DNA of 13,396 bases from an uncultured Bacilli bacterium (GCA_905236935.1 CAJOQL010000022.1:1-13396), one strand, 5' to 3'; numbered from the stretch's first letter, positions 1 through 6,984 are shown. Notes: generated from the letters alone by a model not told the origin. Translations and numbers: made by a program.

Positions 1-1
1 A

Positions 2-78
<77 letters not shown>

Positions 79-94
79 ATTTAAATATATAATA

Positions 95-100
95 ATTATA
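95..100 (-). promoter_or_regulatory. Putative -10 box of tRNA-Arg
   Basis: On the minus strand a perfect TATAAT lies 16 bases before the tRNA 5' end, a suitable place for transcription to start a few bases ahead of the mature tRNA. No good -35 box is visible, and TATAAT is common by chance in DNA this AT-rich. Confidence 0.4.
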
Positions 101-156
101 TCATTGTTTAATAATTAATAAAATATTTGATTGTAAATATTTCTAAAAAAGATAAC

Positions 157-185
157 TTTACGGATTAATTATATTATGATAAAAT
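157..185 (+). promoter_or_regulatory. Putative promoter of the pilin-like gene
   Basis: A -35-like TTTACG (157-162) and a -10-like TAAAAT (180-185) are separated by 17 bases and lie just before the gene at 209. Both match the consensus only partly, and the call rests on spacing and position. The tRNA-Arg promoter runs in the opposite direction in the same gap. Confidence 0.35.
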
Positions 186-208
186 TTTATTAGAAAAAGA
201 GTGATACT

Positions 209-655
209 ATGAAAAAAAATATACTTTTTATATTTGTCTTAAGCATTTTAATATTTTCTTCTATAACAAATACTTATGCACTCACTGGAATTAATAATGT
301 ATTAATTGAACCATTTGATATTTGCGAAAGTTCTGGCTTTTTACAGGCACTTTTAATAGTTAAAACATTGTTTTCAGTAGTTTGTTATATAATTCCTATT
401 ATTTTAATATTTACTATGAGTATGGATATTTATAAATTAGTTAGTAATCCTAGCGATACTAAAAAGGTTTTTCCTATAATAAAAAAGAGATTGATAGCAG
501 CTTTAATAATAGTTTTTATTCCAACTATTGTAAGAACAACAATGAATGTTTTAGGAAATTATAGTGATTTTGCTGACTGTTGGAGAAATGCTAATAGTAA
601 TTATATTGAAACGTTAAAGGAAAAAGAAAAGACAAATAATAATTCTAATCAATAA
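209..655 (+). CDS. Secreted two-helix protein, VirB2/TrbC pilin-like
   Basis: This 148-residue protein starts with a signal peptide (residues 1-24, lysines then a hydrophobic run, probable cleavage after T22-Y23-A24). Two membrane helices follow, about 50-75 and 94-115, joined by a basic loop (K76, K85, K86, K92, K93, R94). A polar Asn/Lys/Glu-rich tail ends it. Cysteines are C39, C59 and C124. Signal peptide, helix, basic loop, helix is the layout of VirB2/TrbC-type conjugative pilins and related small proteins; this is fold-level inference, and no other secretion gene is in the window. The start has a weak Shine-Dalgarno GAGTGAT (199-205). In the same frame after the TAA stop, 17 more sense codons run to a second stop at 707-709 and read as a similar polar tail, so the gene may have been shortened by a nonsense mutation. 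Confidence 0.75.
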   Translation: MKKNILFIFVLSILIFSSITNTYALTGINNVLIEPFDICESSGFLQALLIVKTLFSVVCYIIPIILIFTMSMDIYKLVSNPSDTKKVFPIIKKRLIAALIIVFIPTIVRTTMNVLGNYSDFADCWRNANSNYIETLKEKEKTNNNSNQ

Positions 656-767
656 GGAAAAAATAATCTTGATGATTCTAATGGCTCATATCAAAGTGGA
701 AAATTTTAACTGTTATCAATTGCCTTAATTTATACTTTATTATAAAATACAATTAGGAGGAAATAAA

Positions 768-1199
768 ATGAGTAAGATTGATACTGACAAAATTAAAAAT
801 AGTAAAATTACTAAAGATAGTGCTTCTTTCTTTAAAGAATTTGTAGCTTTTATTTCTAAGGGAAATGTTATTGACTTAGCAGTTGGTGTTGTAATTGGTG
901 GAGCTTTTGGAAAAATTGTATCCTCTCTAGTAGATGATATTATAATGCCGTTAGTTGGTATGCTAATTGGTGGAATTGATTTTTCAGGATTAACTTTAAC
1001 AATTAAAGACGCTAAATTATCTTATGGAATGTTTATTCAAAATATAGTTGACTTCTTAATTGTAGCAGCTTGTATCTTTATTTTTATTAAAATTATTAAT
1101 AAATTTAAACGCAAACAAGAAGAAACACCTATAGAAGAACCTAAAAAAGATGAAAAAGTAGTTTTACTAGAAGAAATTAGAGACTTATTAAAAAAATAG
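768..1199 (+). CDS. mscL: Large-conductance mechanosensitive channel MscL
   Basis: MscL forms a homopentameric membrane pore that opens under strong membrane tension and releases solutes during osmotic downshock. The 143-residue product carries the family core: [15 protein letters not shown] in the N-terminal helix and TM1 (about 33-53), then DDIIMPLVG and GGIDFSGL at the start of the periplasmic loop. TM2 follows (about 86-109), and the cytoplasmic helix ends in EEIRDLLKK. It has about 20 extra polar residues before the usual start region. An ideal Shine-Dalgarno AGGAGG (755-760) lies 7 bases before ATG, fixing the start. A TATAAA box at 741-746 suggests its own promoter, though no well-spaced -35 box is seen. 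No convincing terminator follows; only an A-run/T-run pair spans the stop codon. Confidence 0.97.
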   Translation: MSKIDTDKIKNSKITKDSASFFKEFVAFISKGNVIDLAVGVVIGGAFGKIVSSLVDDIIMPLVGMLIGGIDFSGLTLTIKDAKLSYGMFIQNIVDFLIVAACIFIFIKIINKFKRKQEETPIEEPKKDEKVVLLEEIRDLLKK

Positions 1200-1267
1200 T
1201 TTCTTTTTTTATATTATAAAATATGATAGAATGTTATTGTTAATATTTAAATAAAGGTGATATGTGA

Positions 1268-3013
1268 ATGAACTATATTAAAAAATTATTTAGTCAAAAT
1301 AAAACTGATTTAATTTATGATAAAATAGATACTAAGAAAAAAATTGATTATGATGTAGGAATGATGTATGAGTATTTACATAATGCAGTGTTAAAATATT
1401 CTGATTTAATTGCTCTTGAATATTATGGCAAAAACATAACTTATAAAGATTTCTATGAAAGAATTAAAAAAGTTGCTAAAAGTTTAAAGGCAATAGGAGT
1501 AAAAGAAAAAGATATAGTAACTATTTGTATGCCTAATACACCAGAGGCAATTATTACATTTTATGCAGTTAATATGATAGGCGCAATTGCTAGTATGATA
1601 CATCCATTATCTAGTGAAAATGAAATAGAGTTTTATATTGATGCTACAAGTAGTAAATATGTTTTAACGATTAATTTATTTGCTGAAAAAGTTATAAATG
1701 CTGCTAAAAGATGCAATGTAGAAAAAATTATTATTTCTGATGTATCTGATAGCATGTTTAAATTTATGAAAAGGGCTATTAAGTTTTATGATGGCTTTAA
1801 GAAAATAATGTATTCATTTGATAATCCTACAATTAAATATGATAATGTGGTAATCAAATGGAAAGATTTTTATCATTTTGGAGACTATTATGATAATGAA
1901 TATGAATATAAAGGTAGTACTAATGATGAGGCTGTAATTTTATATAGTGGAGGAACAACAGGTAAACCAAAAGGTGTAAAACTATCTAATTTAAATTTTA
2001 ATGCTTTAGCTAAACAATGTGTTTATGAGTTTAATGAATATGTTCCAGGTGATTCGATACTGTTAATTCTTCCAATATTTCATGGATTTGGAATTGGAGT
2101 TAGTACCCATACAATCTTAACTCATGGAATGAAGTGTGTATTGATTCCAAGATTTATTCCAGATGATTTTGCTAAATTAATTAGAAGATATAAGCCAGTT
2201 TTTTTAACTGGAGTTCCAACAATGTATGAAGCATTAATAAAAAATATTGATAATAGTGATTATTTAAAAAGTGTAAAATATTGTATTTCTGGAGGAGACT
2301 TACTTTCAAAAGAATTAAGAGAAAGAGTAAATAACTATTTATTAAGCCATGGATCCTCAGCACAAATAAGAGTAGGTTATGGATTAACTGAAAGTACAGC
2401 GGCATGTATACTAACACCAAAGTATTATTTTAGAGAAGGAGCAATAGGAAAACCATTTCAAGATACAGAAGTAAAAATTGTAAGACCAGGAACTACTAGA
2501 GAACTTAAAAATAATCGTAATGGAGAAATATGCATAAGTGGTCCAACTATTATGCTTGGTTATTTAAACGAAGAAGAAGAAACGAAAAATACTTTAAAAA
2601 TTCATGATGACGGTAAAGTTTGGCTTCATACTGGAGATTTAGGATATATTGATAAAAATGGAGTAATTTTCTTTGTTTCAAGATTAAAGCGAATGCTTGT
2701 AACAAGTGGTTATAATATTTATCCAATGTATATGGAAAAAATTATTGAAGGGCATCCTGCTGTGGAAAAATGTGTAGTAGTTGGAATTCATCATCCATAT
2801 AAAAAACAGGTCCCAGTTGCATGTATAGTTTTAAAAGAAAACTATACTAGCAGTGCAGAGCTTACATTAGATATAAAAAAGTATTGCGAAAAATCTATTG
2901 CAAAATATGCGATGCCATATAAATATGAATATATAAAGTCAGTCCCTAAAACAATAATTGGAAAAATTAATTATAAAAAATTAGAAGAAGATTGCACTAA
3001 AAAATATAGTTAG
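1268..3013 (+). CDS. AMP-forming acyl-CoA synthetase-like enzyme
   Basis: A member of the adenylate-forming (ANL) superfamily, which activates a carboxylic acid with ATP to an acyl-adenylate and usually passes it to CoA. The 581 residues contain the expected motifs in order: phosphate-binding YSGGTTGKPKG (226-236), YGLTES (371-376), TGDLGYID (455-462), the SRLKR hinge followed by GYNIYP (471-486), and the C-terminal catalytic lysine K566 in TIIGK. No membrane segment or carrier domain is present. Length and motif style fit fatty or other carboxylic acid-CoA ligases; the substrate cannot be read from the sequence. The start has a Shine-Dalgarno AAGGTGAT (1254-1261). folD follows after only 7 bases and its ribosome-binding site overlaps this gene's stop codon, so the two are probably co-transcribed. 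Confidence 0.9.
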   Translation: MNYIKKLFSQNKTDLIYDKIDTKKKIDYDVGMMYEYLHNAVLKYSDLIALEYYGKNITYKDFYERIKKVAKSLKAIGVKEKDIVTICMPNTPEAIITFYAVNMIGAIASMIHPLSSENEIEFYIDATSSKYVLTINLFAEKVINAAKRCNVEKIIISDVSDSMFKFMKRAIKFYDGFKKIMYSFDNPTIKYDNVVIKWKDFYHFGDYYDNEYEYKGSTNDEAVILYSGGTTGKPKGVKLSNLNFNALAKQCVYEFNEYVPGDSILLILPIFHGFGIGVSTHTILTHGMKCVLIPRFIPDDFAKLIRRYKPVFLTGVPTMYEALIKNIDNSDYLKSVKYCISGGDLLSKELRERVNNYLLSHGSSAQIRVGYGLTESTAACILTPKYYFREGAIGKPFQDTEVKIVRPGTTRELKNNRNGEICISGPTIMLGYLNEEEETKNTLKIHDDGKVWLHTGDLGYIDKNGVIFFVSRLKRMLVTSGYNIYPMYMEKIIEGHPAVEKCVVVGIHHPYKKQVPVACIVLKENYTSSAELTLDIKKYCEKSIAKYAMPYKYEYIKSVPKTIIGKINYKKLEEDCTKKYS

Positions 3014-3020
3014 GAGATTT

Positions 3021-3845
3021 ATGAAAATATTAGATGGGAAATTAGTTAGAGATGAAATACTTTACCAACTAAATAAAAAAGTTGCTGGACTAAATTTATC
3101 ACTTGCTGTTATTCAAATTGGTAATGATGAAGCTAGTACTATTTATATTAATCAAAAAGAAAAAATGTGTCATAATTTGGGAATAGAATTTAAACATTAT
3201 AAATTAGAAGAAAATGTTACTAATGAAGATGTAATACGTTTAATTGAGTCTTTAAATATTGATAATACTACAGGAATTTTATTACAATTACCAATACCAG
3301 AACATTTAAATGTTCAGAAAATAATAAACACAATTGATTATAGAAAAGATGTCGATGGTTTAACTAAACAAAATGTTGCTAATTTAGTTTTAAATGAAAA
3401 TGGTTTAATTCCATGTACTCCTAAAGGTATAATGACTATTTTAAAAAAGTATAATATTAATCTAACTGGAAAAAACGTTGTAATTATTGGTCGTAGTAAT
3501 CTTGTAGGAAAACCTTTATATAACTTAATTCTTAAAGAAAATGGAACAGTTACAACTTGTCATACAAAAACAAGAAATTTAAAAGAAATTACCAAGAATG
3601 CCGATATATTAATTTCAGCTACTGGTCATGCTAGTTTAATAACAAAAGATATGATTAAAAAAAATGCAGTAATAGTTGATGTTGGAATATCAAGAATAAA
3701 TGGTAAATTAGTTGGAGATGTCGATTTTGATAAAGTTAAGGAAAAAGCTAGCTTTATAACACCAGTTCCGGGAGGTGTTGGACCAATGACTATTGGCTCA
3801 CTTGCTGAAAATATATATGAGGCATATTTATTACAAAAAAGATAA
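3021..3845 (+). CDS. folD: FolD, methylene-THF dehydrogenase/cyclohydrolase
   Basis: FolD interconverts 5,10-methylene-THF, 5,10-methenyl-THF and 10-formyl-THF in the cytoplasm, supplying one-carbon units for purines and formyl-methionine. The 274 residues are slightly shorter than the usual 280-300 but complete. Visible family marks are Y42 and catalytic K46 in STIYINQKEK, the LLQLPIPEH segment (88-95), DVDGL (110-114), the nucleotide-binding GRSNLVGKP (157-165) and TPVPGGVGPMT (247-257). The Shine-Dalgarno TAGGAG overlaps the stop codon of the preceding synthetase gene, suggesting translational coupling. A strong hairpin at 3982-4017 probably ends the transcript after a 3' untranslated stretch of about 140 bases. 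Confidence 0.97.
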   Translation: MKILDGKLVRDEILYQLNKKVAGLNLSLAVIQIGNDEASTIYINQKEKMCHNLGIEFKHYKLEENVTNEDVIRLIESLNIDNTTGILLQLPIPEHLNVQKIINTIDYRKDVDGLTKQNVANLVLNENGLIPCTPKGIMTILKKYNINLTGKNVVIIGRSNLVGKPLYNLILKENGTVTTCHTKTRNLKEITKNADILISATGHASLITKDMIKKNAVIVDVGISRINGKLVGDVDFDKVKEKASFITPVPGGVGPMTIGSLAENIYEAYLLQKR

Positions 3846-3981
3846 TTTCACATAAAAATCATATAATTTTCATATTCATTTATTATCATTAATTTAGAAA
3901 TGAAGGTGATAATAGATATATTAAAAAAGAAATATGAACTTTTTCAAACACACGCAAATAATATTTTTTAAATAAATTATT

Positions 3982-4020
3982 AAATTGGTCAAGTTTCCTA
4001 TCCAACTTGGCCAGTTTTGT
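3982..4020 (+). terminator. Intrinsic terminator after folD
   Basis: Bases 3982-3995 pair with 4004-4017 in a 14-bp stem with two G-T pairs; the core is GGTCAAGTT against AACTTGGCC, with an 8-base loop. The stem runs into a T-rich stretch (TTTTGTT). It ends the synthetase-folD unit and insulates the tRNA that follows. Between folD (3845) and the gene at 4288, apart from this hairpin, the tRNA and its terminator, nothing convincing is coded. Confidence 0.75.
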
Positions 4021-4022
4021 TA

Positions 4023-4028
4023 TATAAT
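4023..4028 (+). promoter_or_regulatory. Putative -10 box of tRNA-Thr(GGT)
   Basis: A perfect TATAAT sits 11 bases before the tRNA 5' end and just downstream of the folD terminator, where a tRNA promoter is needed. No good -35 box is seen at the right distance. Confidence 0.45.
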
Positions 4029-4039
4029 ATATATAACTT

Positions 4040-4113
4040 GCTGATTTAGTTTAGTGGTAAAACAGATGCATGGTAAGCATCAGAGGACTGTTCAATTCAG
4101 TCATTCAGCACCA
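4040..4113 (+). tRNA. tRNA-Thr (anticodon GGT)
   Basis: A cloverleaf of 74 bases: acceptor GCTGATT/ATTCAGC with a T-T mismatch at the sixth pair, D stem GTTT/AAAC with loop AGTGGTA, and anticodon stem GATGC/GCATC with loop ATGGTAA. The variable loop has 4 bases, and the T arm is GACTG/CAGTC with loop TTCAATT. The discriminator is A and CCA is encoded. Anticodon GGT reads Thr codons ACC and ACU. The weak acceptor and AT-only D stem (except one pair) are unusual but fit an AT-rich genome. Confidence 0.88.
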
Positions 4114-4125
4114 TTTGTAATTATT

Positions 4126-4147
4126 GTCCTTATAAATAGGACTTTTA
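4126..4147 (+). terminator. Short terminator after tRNA-Thr(GGT)
   Basis: GTCCT (4126-4130) pairs with AGGAC (4138-4142) around a 7-base loop and is followed by TTTTATT. The stem is short but well placed, 12 bases after the tRNA. Confidence 0.55.
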
Positions 4148-4230
4148 TTAATTATAAAAAGTATAATAAATAATGCAATTAACTATAATTATCATAATAT
4201 TACAATTATATGTAAACTTTATAAGAACTA

Positions 4231-4259
4231 TTTAAAAGCTTAGAAAAAAAGATTATAAT
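4231..4259 (+). promoter_or_regulatory. Putative promoter of the HD-domain gene
   Basis: TTTAAA (4231-4236, 4 of 6 matches to the -35 consensus) and a perfect TATAAT (4254-4259) are 17 bases apart. They lie about 30 bases before the start codon at 4288, leaving room for the GGGGG-type Shine-Dalgarno at 4274-4278. Confidence 0.5.
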
Positions 4260-4287
4260 ATATTCCTAGAAATGGGGGATTATCAGT

Positions 4288-5025
4288 ATGGAATTAGTAG
4301 CAAAGCTCTATATGCTTTATGATATTTTAGGAGATACTCTAAGAACAGGACCCTTACTTTGGAAAGTAGATAGATTTAGGACTGAAGATATTAAAGACCA
4401 TTTATCTGATTTAACGATGATGGTATTAATTCTAGAAAAGTATTTTCCTAATAATTTAGATTATTTTCTAATGATAAAATATATTTTTGTTCATGATATT
4501 GAAGAAGCTATTACAGGGGATATTACTCATTTTGAAGGAGTGTCTAAAGCAGAAAAAGAAAGAGTAAATTTAATTGCAATGGAATATATTAAAGATAGGT
4601 TTAGTAGTGTTCTTGATTTTGATATATTATTTGATGAATATGAAAACTTAAAAACTTTAGAAGCAAAAATAATTCATATGTTAGACAAAGTTAATAGTGC
4701 CATTCCCTTTTTAAAATATGATGGAGAAATGCCAATTAATATGGATAATCCTAATGTTACTAAGGCCTTAAGATATTCAAATGCAGTCTTAGAAGGTAAG
4801 AAAAAATATAGTACTGTTGGAGAAATATTTTATGATTACCATTTGAAAAATGTAAATTTTACTCCTAATGAATTAATTAAATATCATATTTCTTATGAAG
4901 AAGCTAGCAGAATAACTATAGCTATTAGAGAGTTTATGAAAAGCATATTAATTGAATCTAAAAGAGTTCAAAAACTAAAAGAAGAATTTCCTAAAGACGC
5001 TAAAATATATAATAAACATCTATAG
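4288..5025 (+). CDS. HD-domain phosphohydrolase, YfbR/HDDC2-like
   Basis: The 245 residues contain the metal-binding pattern of the HD superfamily: H38, H69-D70 in FVHDIEEAITGDI, and a distal D133 in HMLDKVNSA. E73 and D78 lie in the same helix region as the catalytic residues of the 5'-deoxynucleotidase YfbR. W25 and R29/R31 in the segment before the first histidine also recall YfbR, where Trp and Arg help select deoxynucleoside monophosphates. The likely role is dephosphorylation of (deoxy)nucleoside monophosphates in the cytoplasm; the exact substrate is inference. The last 80 or so residues are an extension beyond the core of about 160. A strong Shine-Dalgarno GGGGG (4274-4278) and a good promoter precede it, and a terminator hairpin follows at 5044, so it is probably transcribed alone. 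Confidence 0.82.
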   Translation: MELVAKLYMLYDILGDTLRTGPLLWKVDRFRTEDIKDHLSDLTMMVLILEKYFPNNLDYFLMIKYIFVHDIEEAITGDITHFEGVSKAEKERVNLIAMEYIKDRFSSVLDFDILFDEYENLKTLEAKIIHMLDKVNSAIPFLKYDGEMPINMDNPNVTKALRYSNAVLEGKKKYSTVGEIFYDYHLKNVNFTPNELIKYHISYEEASRITIAIREFMKSILIESKRVQKLKEEFPKDAKIYNKHL

Positions 5026-5043
5026 ACAAATATCACACTTTTT

Positions 5044-5078
5044 AAATACTTCCATATATTAATTATGGAGGTATTTTT
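5044..5078 (+). terminator. Terminator hairpin that contains the next gene's SD
   Basis: Bases 5044-5056 (AAATACTTCCATA) pair with 5064-5076 (TATGGAGGTATTT) through 13 pairs including one T-G, with a 7-base loop TATTAAT and a T-run at the 3' side. As a terminator it would end the HD-gene transcript. The right arm holds GGAGG (5067-5071), the only Shine-Dalgarno for the ATG at 5084. In any transcript containing both arms this site would be paired. Confidence 0.65.
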
Positions 5079-5083
5079 AATTT

Positions 5084-6004
5084 ATGGACTATGATTATAA
5101 ATATGGAAATAATTATTATAAATATTTAGGAAAAACTGGAGTTAAAAGTACAGTTTATAAAATTTTAGCACCTGAGCAATCACAAGATGAACAGCCTGGA
5201 ATGGAATATGAGATGAAACCACTACCAATATTTGATAATCCTAACTATAAGGGAAGTGGTAAATTAAATGGGAAAGTAGCAATAATTACTGGTGGTGATA
5301 GTGGACTTGGAAGAACCTGTGCTATTTACTATGTCAAAGAAGGGGCTAACGTAGTAATTATTTATTATAATGAAGAAAAAGATGCTAAAGATACAAAAGA
5401 GTATATTGAATCGTTAGGAGGCAATTGCTTATTTATTAGAGGAGATTTAAGTAAGCATGAATTTTGCAAGGATGTAGTAAAACAAACTATTGATTGTTTT
5501 GGTAAAATTGATATTCTAGTAAATAATGCTGGCGTTCAATATCAGCAAGATACATTAGATGCTATTTCAGATGAACAATTTGACTGGACAATGAAAGTCA
5601 ATGTATATGGAATGTTTTATTTAACTAAAGAAGCTCTACCTTATTTAAAAGAAGGTGCCTCAATTATTAATTTATCTAGTGTGACTACTTTTTATGGTGA
5701 TCCTCAGTTAATTGATTATGTAACTACTAAGGGCGCAATTGTAGGTTTTACAAGAAGCTTAGCAAGAAATTTAGCTCTTAAAAATATTAGGGTAAATGCT
5801 ATAGCTCCAGGATTTTTCTGGACTCCACTACAACCTGCTTGTTGGGTAAAAGAAAAGATTCCATCATTAGGTTCTGATGCAGCGATGGCTAGAGGAGCAA
5901 ATCCATATGAATTAGGACCAACTTTTGTATATTTAGCAAGTGATGATTCAAGTTATATGACTGGACAAGTAATACATGTTAATGGTGGACAGGTAATGGG
6001 ATAA
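5084..6004 (+). CDS. Short-chain dehydrogenase, YdaD/YghA type
   Basis: An NAD(P)-dependent oxidoreductase of the SDR superfamily, 306 residues. The Rossmann motif is TGGDSGLG (69-76), followed by NNAG (147-150), N173 and the catalytic S199, Y212 and K216 (YVTTK). About 60 residues precede the Rossmann fold and include QPGMEYEM, PLPIF and YKGSGKLNGK, which are typical of the stress-related YdaD (Gsp39)/YghA subgroup. The C-terminus closes with YMTGQVIHVNGG. The natural substrate is not evident from the sequence. The SD (GGAGG) is 12 bases from the ATG, longer than usual, and lies in a terminator hairpin. No promoter of its own is obvious, so read-through from the HD gene is possible. It converges with the glycosylase gene, with 6 bases between stop codons. 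Confidence 0.92.
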   Translation: MDYDYKYGNNYYKYLGKTGVKSTVYKILAPEQSQDEQPGMEYEMKPLPIFDNPNYKGSGKLNGKVAIITGGDSGLGRTCAIYYVKEGANVVIIYYNEEKDAKDTKEYIESLGGNCLFIRGDLSKHEFCKDVVKQTIDCFGKIDILVNNAGVQYQQDTLDAISDEQFDWTMKVNVYGMFYLTKEALPYLKEGASIINLSSVTTFYGDPQLIDYVTTKGAIVGFTRSLARNLALKNIRVNAIAPGFFWTPLQPACWVKEKIPSLGSDAAMARGANPYELGPTFVYLASDDSSYMTGQVIHVNGGQVMG

Positions 6005-6020
6005 AATCCATTACTTTTTT
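5993..6020 (+). terminator. Intrinsic terminator of the dehydrogenase gene
   Basis: GTAATGG (5993-5999) pairs perfectly with CCATTAC (6008-6014), the loop is 8 bases and six T follow directly. The hairpin covers the last codons of the dehydrogenase and the last codon of the convergent glycosylase gene. On the minus strand no T-run follows, so it acts in the plus direction only. Confidence 0.75.
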
Positions 6021-6499
6021 AAATAATCTAGAATAATACTATATTCTTTTATTAATTTTTCTAAAGAGTAGGTAGCATTAGCACTGCTAGTGCTTGGCAA
6101 ATATATTCCTTCAATTTTTAATTCTTTTAATAAATATTTATTATAAAGTTCTAAGGCTTTCTTTCCATTTACAAAAATATATTTAACATTACTATTATTA
6201 ATAATTATTGATATATCGTTAGGTACAATATTTGTAATAGATGAATCACTTGATTTATGAATACTACAAGATGCTATAACATCATACAAAGCAATATTAT
6301 TATTTAATAAAAAACTTATTTTATCTTCTTTAGAACTTAATTTTGTATTAAATAGATTCTCAAATATTTTCCAAAAACGATTAGTAGGATTAGCATAATA
6401 AAAATTATTTTCTCTAGACATAACACTTGGAAAAGAACCCAAAATAAGTATTTTAGATTTATTATTATATATTGGTTTTAAAGTATGAAATTCTTTCAT
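6011..6499 (-). CDS. Family 6 uracil/hypoxanthine-DNA glycosylase
   Basis: The 162-residue product matches the DNA-deoxyinosine glycosylase branch of the uracil-DNA glycosylase superfamily. Motif 1 is LILGSFPSVMSRE (18-30), followed by FYYANPTNRFWKIF (33-46) with N37 and N40, then ALYDVIASC (70-78). The C-terminal DNA-loop motif LPSTSSANA (134-142) replaces the HPSPLS of other families. Such enzymes remove hypoxanthine (deaminated adenine) and sometimes uracil from DNA as the first step of base excision repair. The length is normal for the family. The start ATG has only a weak GTGAT upstream. The promoter region of the gene overlaps that of the divergent tRNA-Thr(CGT). Confidence 0.88.
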   Translation of the reverse strand: MKEFHTLKPIYNNKSKILILGSFPSVMSRENNFYYANPTNRFWKIFENLFNTKLSSKEDKISFLLNNNIALYDVIASCSIHKSSDSSITNIVPNDISIIINNSNVKYIFVNGKKALELYNKYLLKELKIEGIYLPSTSSANATYSLEKLIKEYSIILDYLKK

Positions 6500-6517
6500 T
6501 TATATCACATTATTATT

Positions 6518-6547
6518 TTAACAAATTTATGGTATTTTAAATATAAT
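6518..6547 (+). promoter_or_regulatory. Promoter of tRNA-Thr(CGT)
   Basis: TTAACA (6518-6523, 5 of 6 to consensus) and TATAAT (6542-6547) are 18 bases apart; transcription would start some 17 bases before the tRNA at 6571. A second TATAAT at 6553-6558 has no -35 partner. Confidence 0.55.
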
Positions 6548-6570
6548 AATGATATAATTTAAATAGATTT

Positions 6571-6646
6571 GCTGGAATAGCTCAGTTGGTAGAGCAACGC
6601 CCTCGTAACGCGTAGGTCGCAGGTTCGAATCCTGTTTCCAGCACCA
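6571..6646 (+). tRNA. tRNA-Thr (anticodon CGT)
   Basis: A 76-base cloverleaf: acceptor GCTGGAA/TTCCAGC perfectly paired, D stem GCTC/GAGC, and anticodon arm ACGCC/CGCGT with a C-C mismatch at the pair next to the loop CTCGTAA. The T arm is GCAGG/CCTGT with loop TTCGAAT, the discriminator is A and CCA is encoded. Anticodon CGT reads Thr codon ACG. Confidence 0.93.
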
Positions 6647-6702
6647 TTTAATGACAGCTTACGAACTAATATGTTCTTTTTCTATAAATATTATAAAATT
6701 AT

Positions 6703-6730
6703 GTATTGGTTTTTTCAATACTATTTTTTT
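6703..6730 (+). terminator. Terminator after tRNA-Thr(CGT)
   Basis: GTATTG (6703-6708) pairs with CAATAC (6716-6721) around GTTTTTT and is followed by TATTTTTTT. A weaker hairpin GAAC/GTTC with five T lies closer to the tRNA (6663-6681) and may act first. Confidence 0.55.
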
Positions 6731-6802
6731 ATTGAACAATTGAACGATTCTTATAAAACAATAAAAATATTGTAGTATAATGTTAATTGAAGGTGAGCTA
6801 TA

Positions 6803-6838
6803 TTGAAAAAACTTGAAGATTATAAATCAGGGAATTAA
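6803..6838 (+). CDS. Possible 11-codon leader peptide or gene remnant
   Basis: A TTG start preceded by a strong Shine-Dalgarno AGGTGAG (6791-6797), with TATAAT at 6776-6781 upstream, opens a frame of 11 codons, MKKLEDYKSGN, ending in TAA. The combination of -10 box, SD and start looks like a true translation start. The peptide resembles, from memory, the first residues of some Fic-domain proteins, so this may be the stump of a deleted gene. A regulatory leader peptide is the alternative, as a perfect inverted repeat starts 7 bases after the stop. Both readings are speculative. Confidence 0.25.
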   Translation: MKKLEDYKSGN

Positions 6839-6845
6839 TAAATAA

Positions 6846-6881
6846 TTATAAGTCGAGTTTTTACTAAAAAACGACTTATAA
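6846..6881. repeat. Perfect 10-bp inverted repeat, possible hairpin
   Basis: TTATAAGTCG (6846-6855) and CGACTTATAA (6872-6881) are exact reverse complements, and inside them TTTTT and AAAAA can extend the stem. No T-run follows on either side, so it is not a standard terminator. It lies between the short leader-like frame and the promoter of the gene at 6985; the region 6647-6984 holds nothing else convincing. Confidence 0.6.
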
Positions 6882-6930
6882 GATTATATAGGTCGGATTT
6901 ATATATATTTCAGTCTTATGTATGTTATAA

Positions 6931-6959
6931 TTGACTTTAAACTAAAAAAAGTGTAATAT
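6931..6959 (+). promoter_or_regulatory. Promoter of the surface-protein gene
   Basis: TTGACT (6931-6936, 5 of 6 to the -35 consensus) and TAATAT (6954-6959), 17 bases apart, lie about 25 bases before the start codon at 6985. Confidence 0.55.
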
Positions 6960-6984
6960 TTAGACAGGAAGAAGGAATAAAAAG

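Noticed and set aside
1190..1210. A-run/T-run pair across the mscL stop codon as a terminator
   Set aside because: The stem would consist almost only of A-T pairs with mismatches, too weak to call.
2181..2420. 79-codon open frame on the minus strand inside the acyl-CoA synthetase gene
   Set aside because: It lies fully within a gene with clear family motifs on the other strand, and its Leu/His/Tyr-rich product is what the antisense of AT-rich coding DNA gives.
3900..3971. 23-codon frame (MKVIIDILKKKYELFQTHANNIF) between folD and its terminator
   Set aside because: No Shine-Dalgarno before the ATG and such short frames are common in AT-rich DNA; the AAGGTGAT inside it has no start codon at the right distance.
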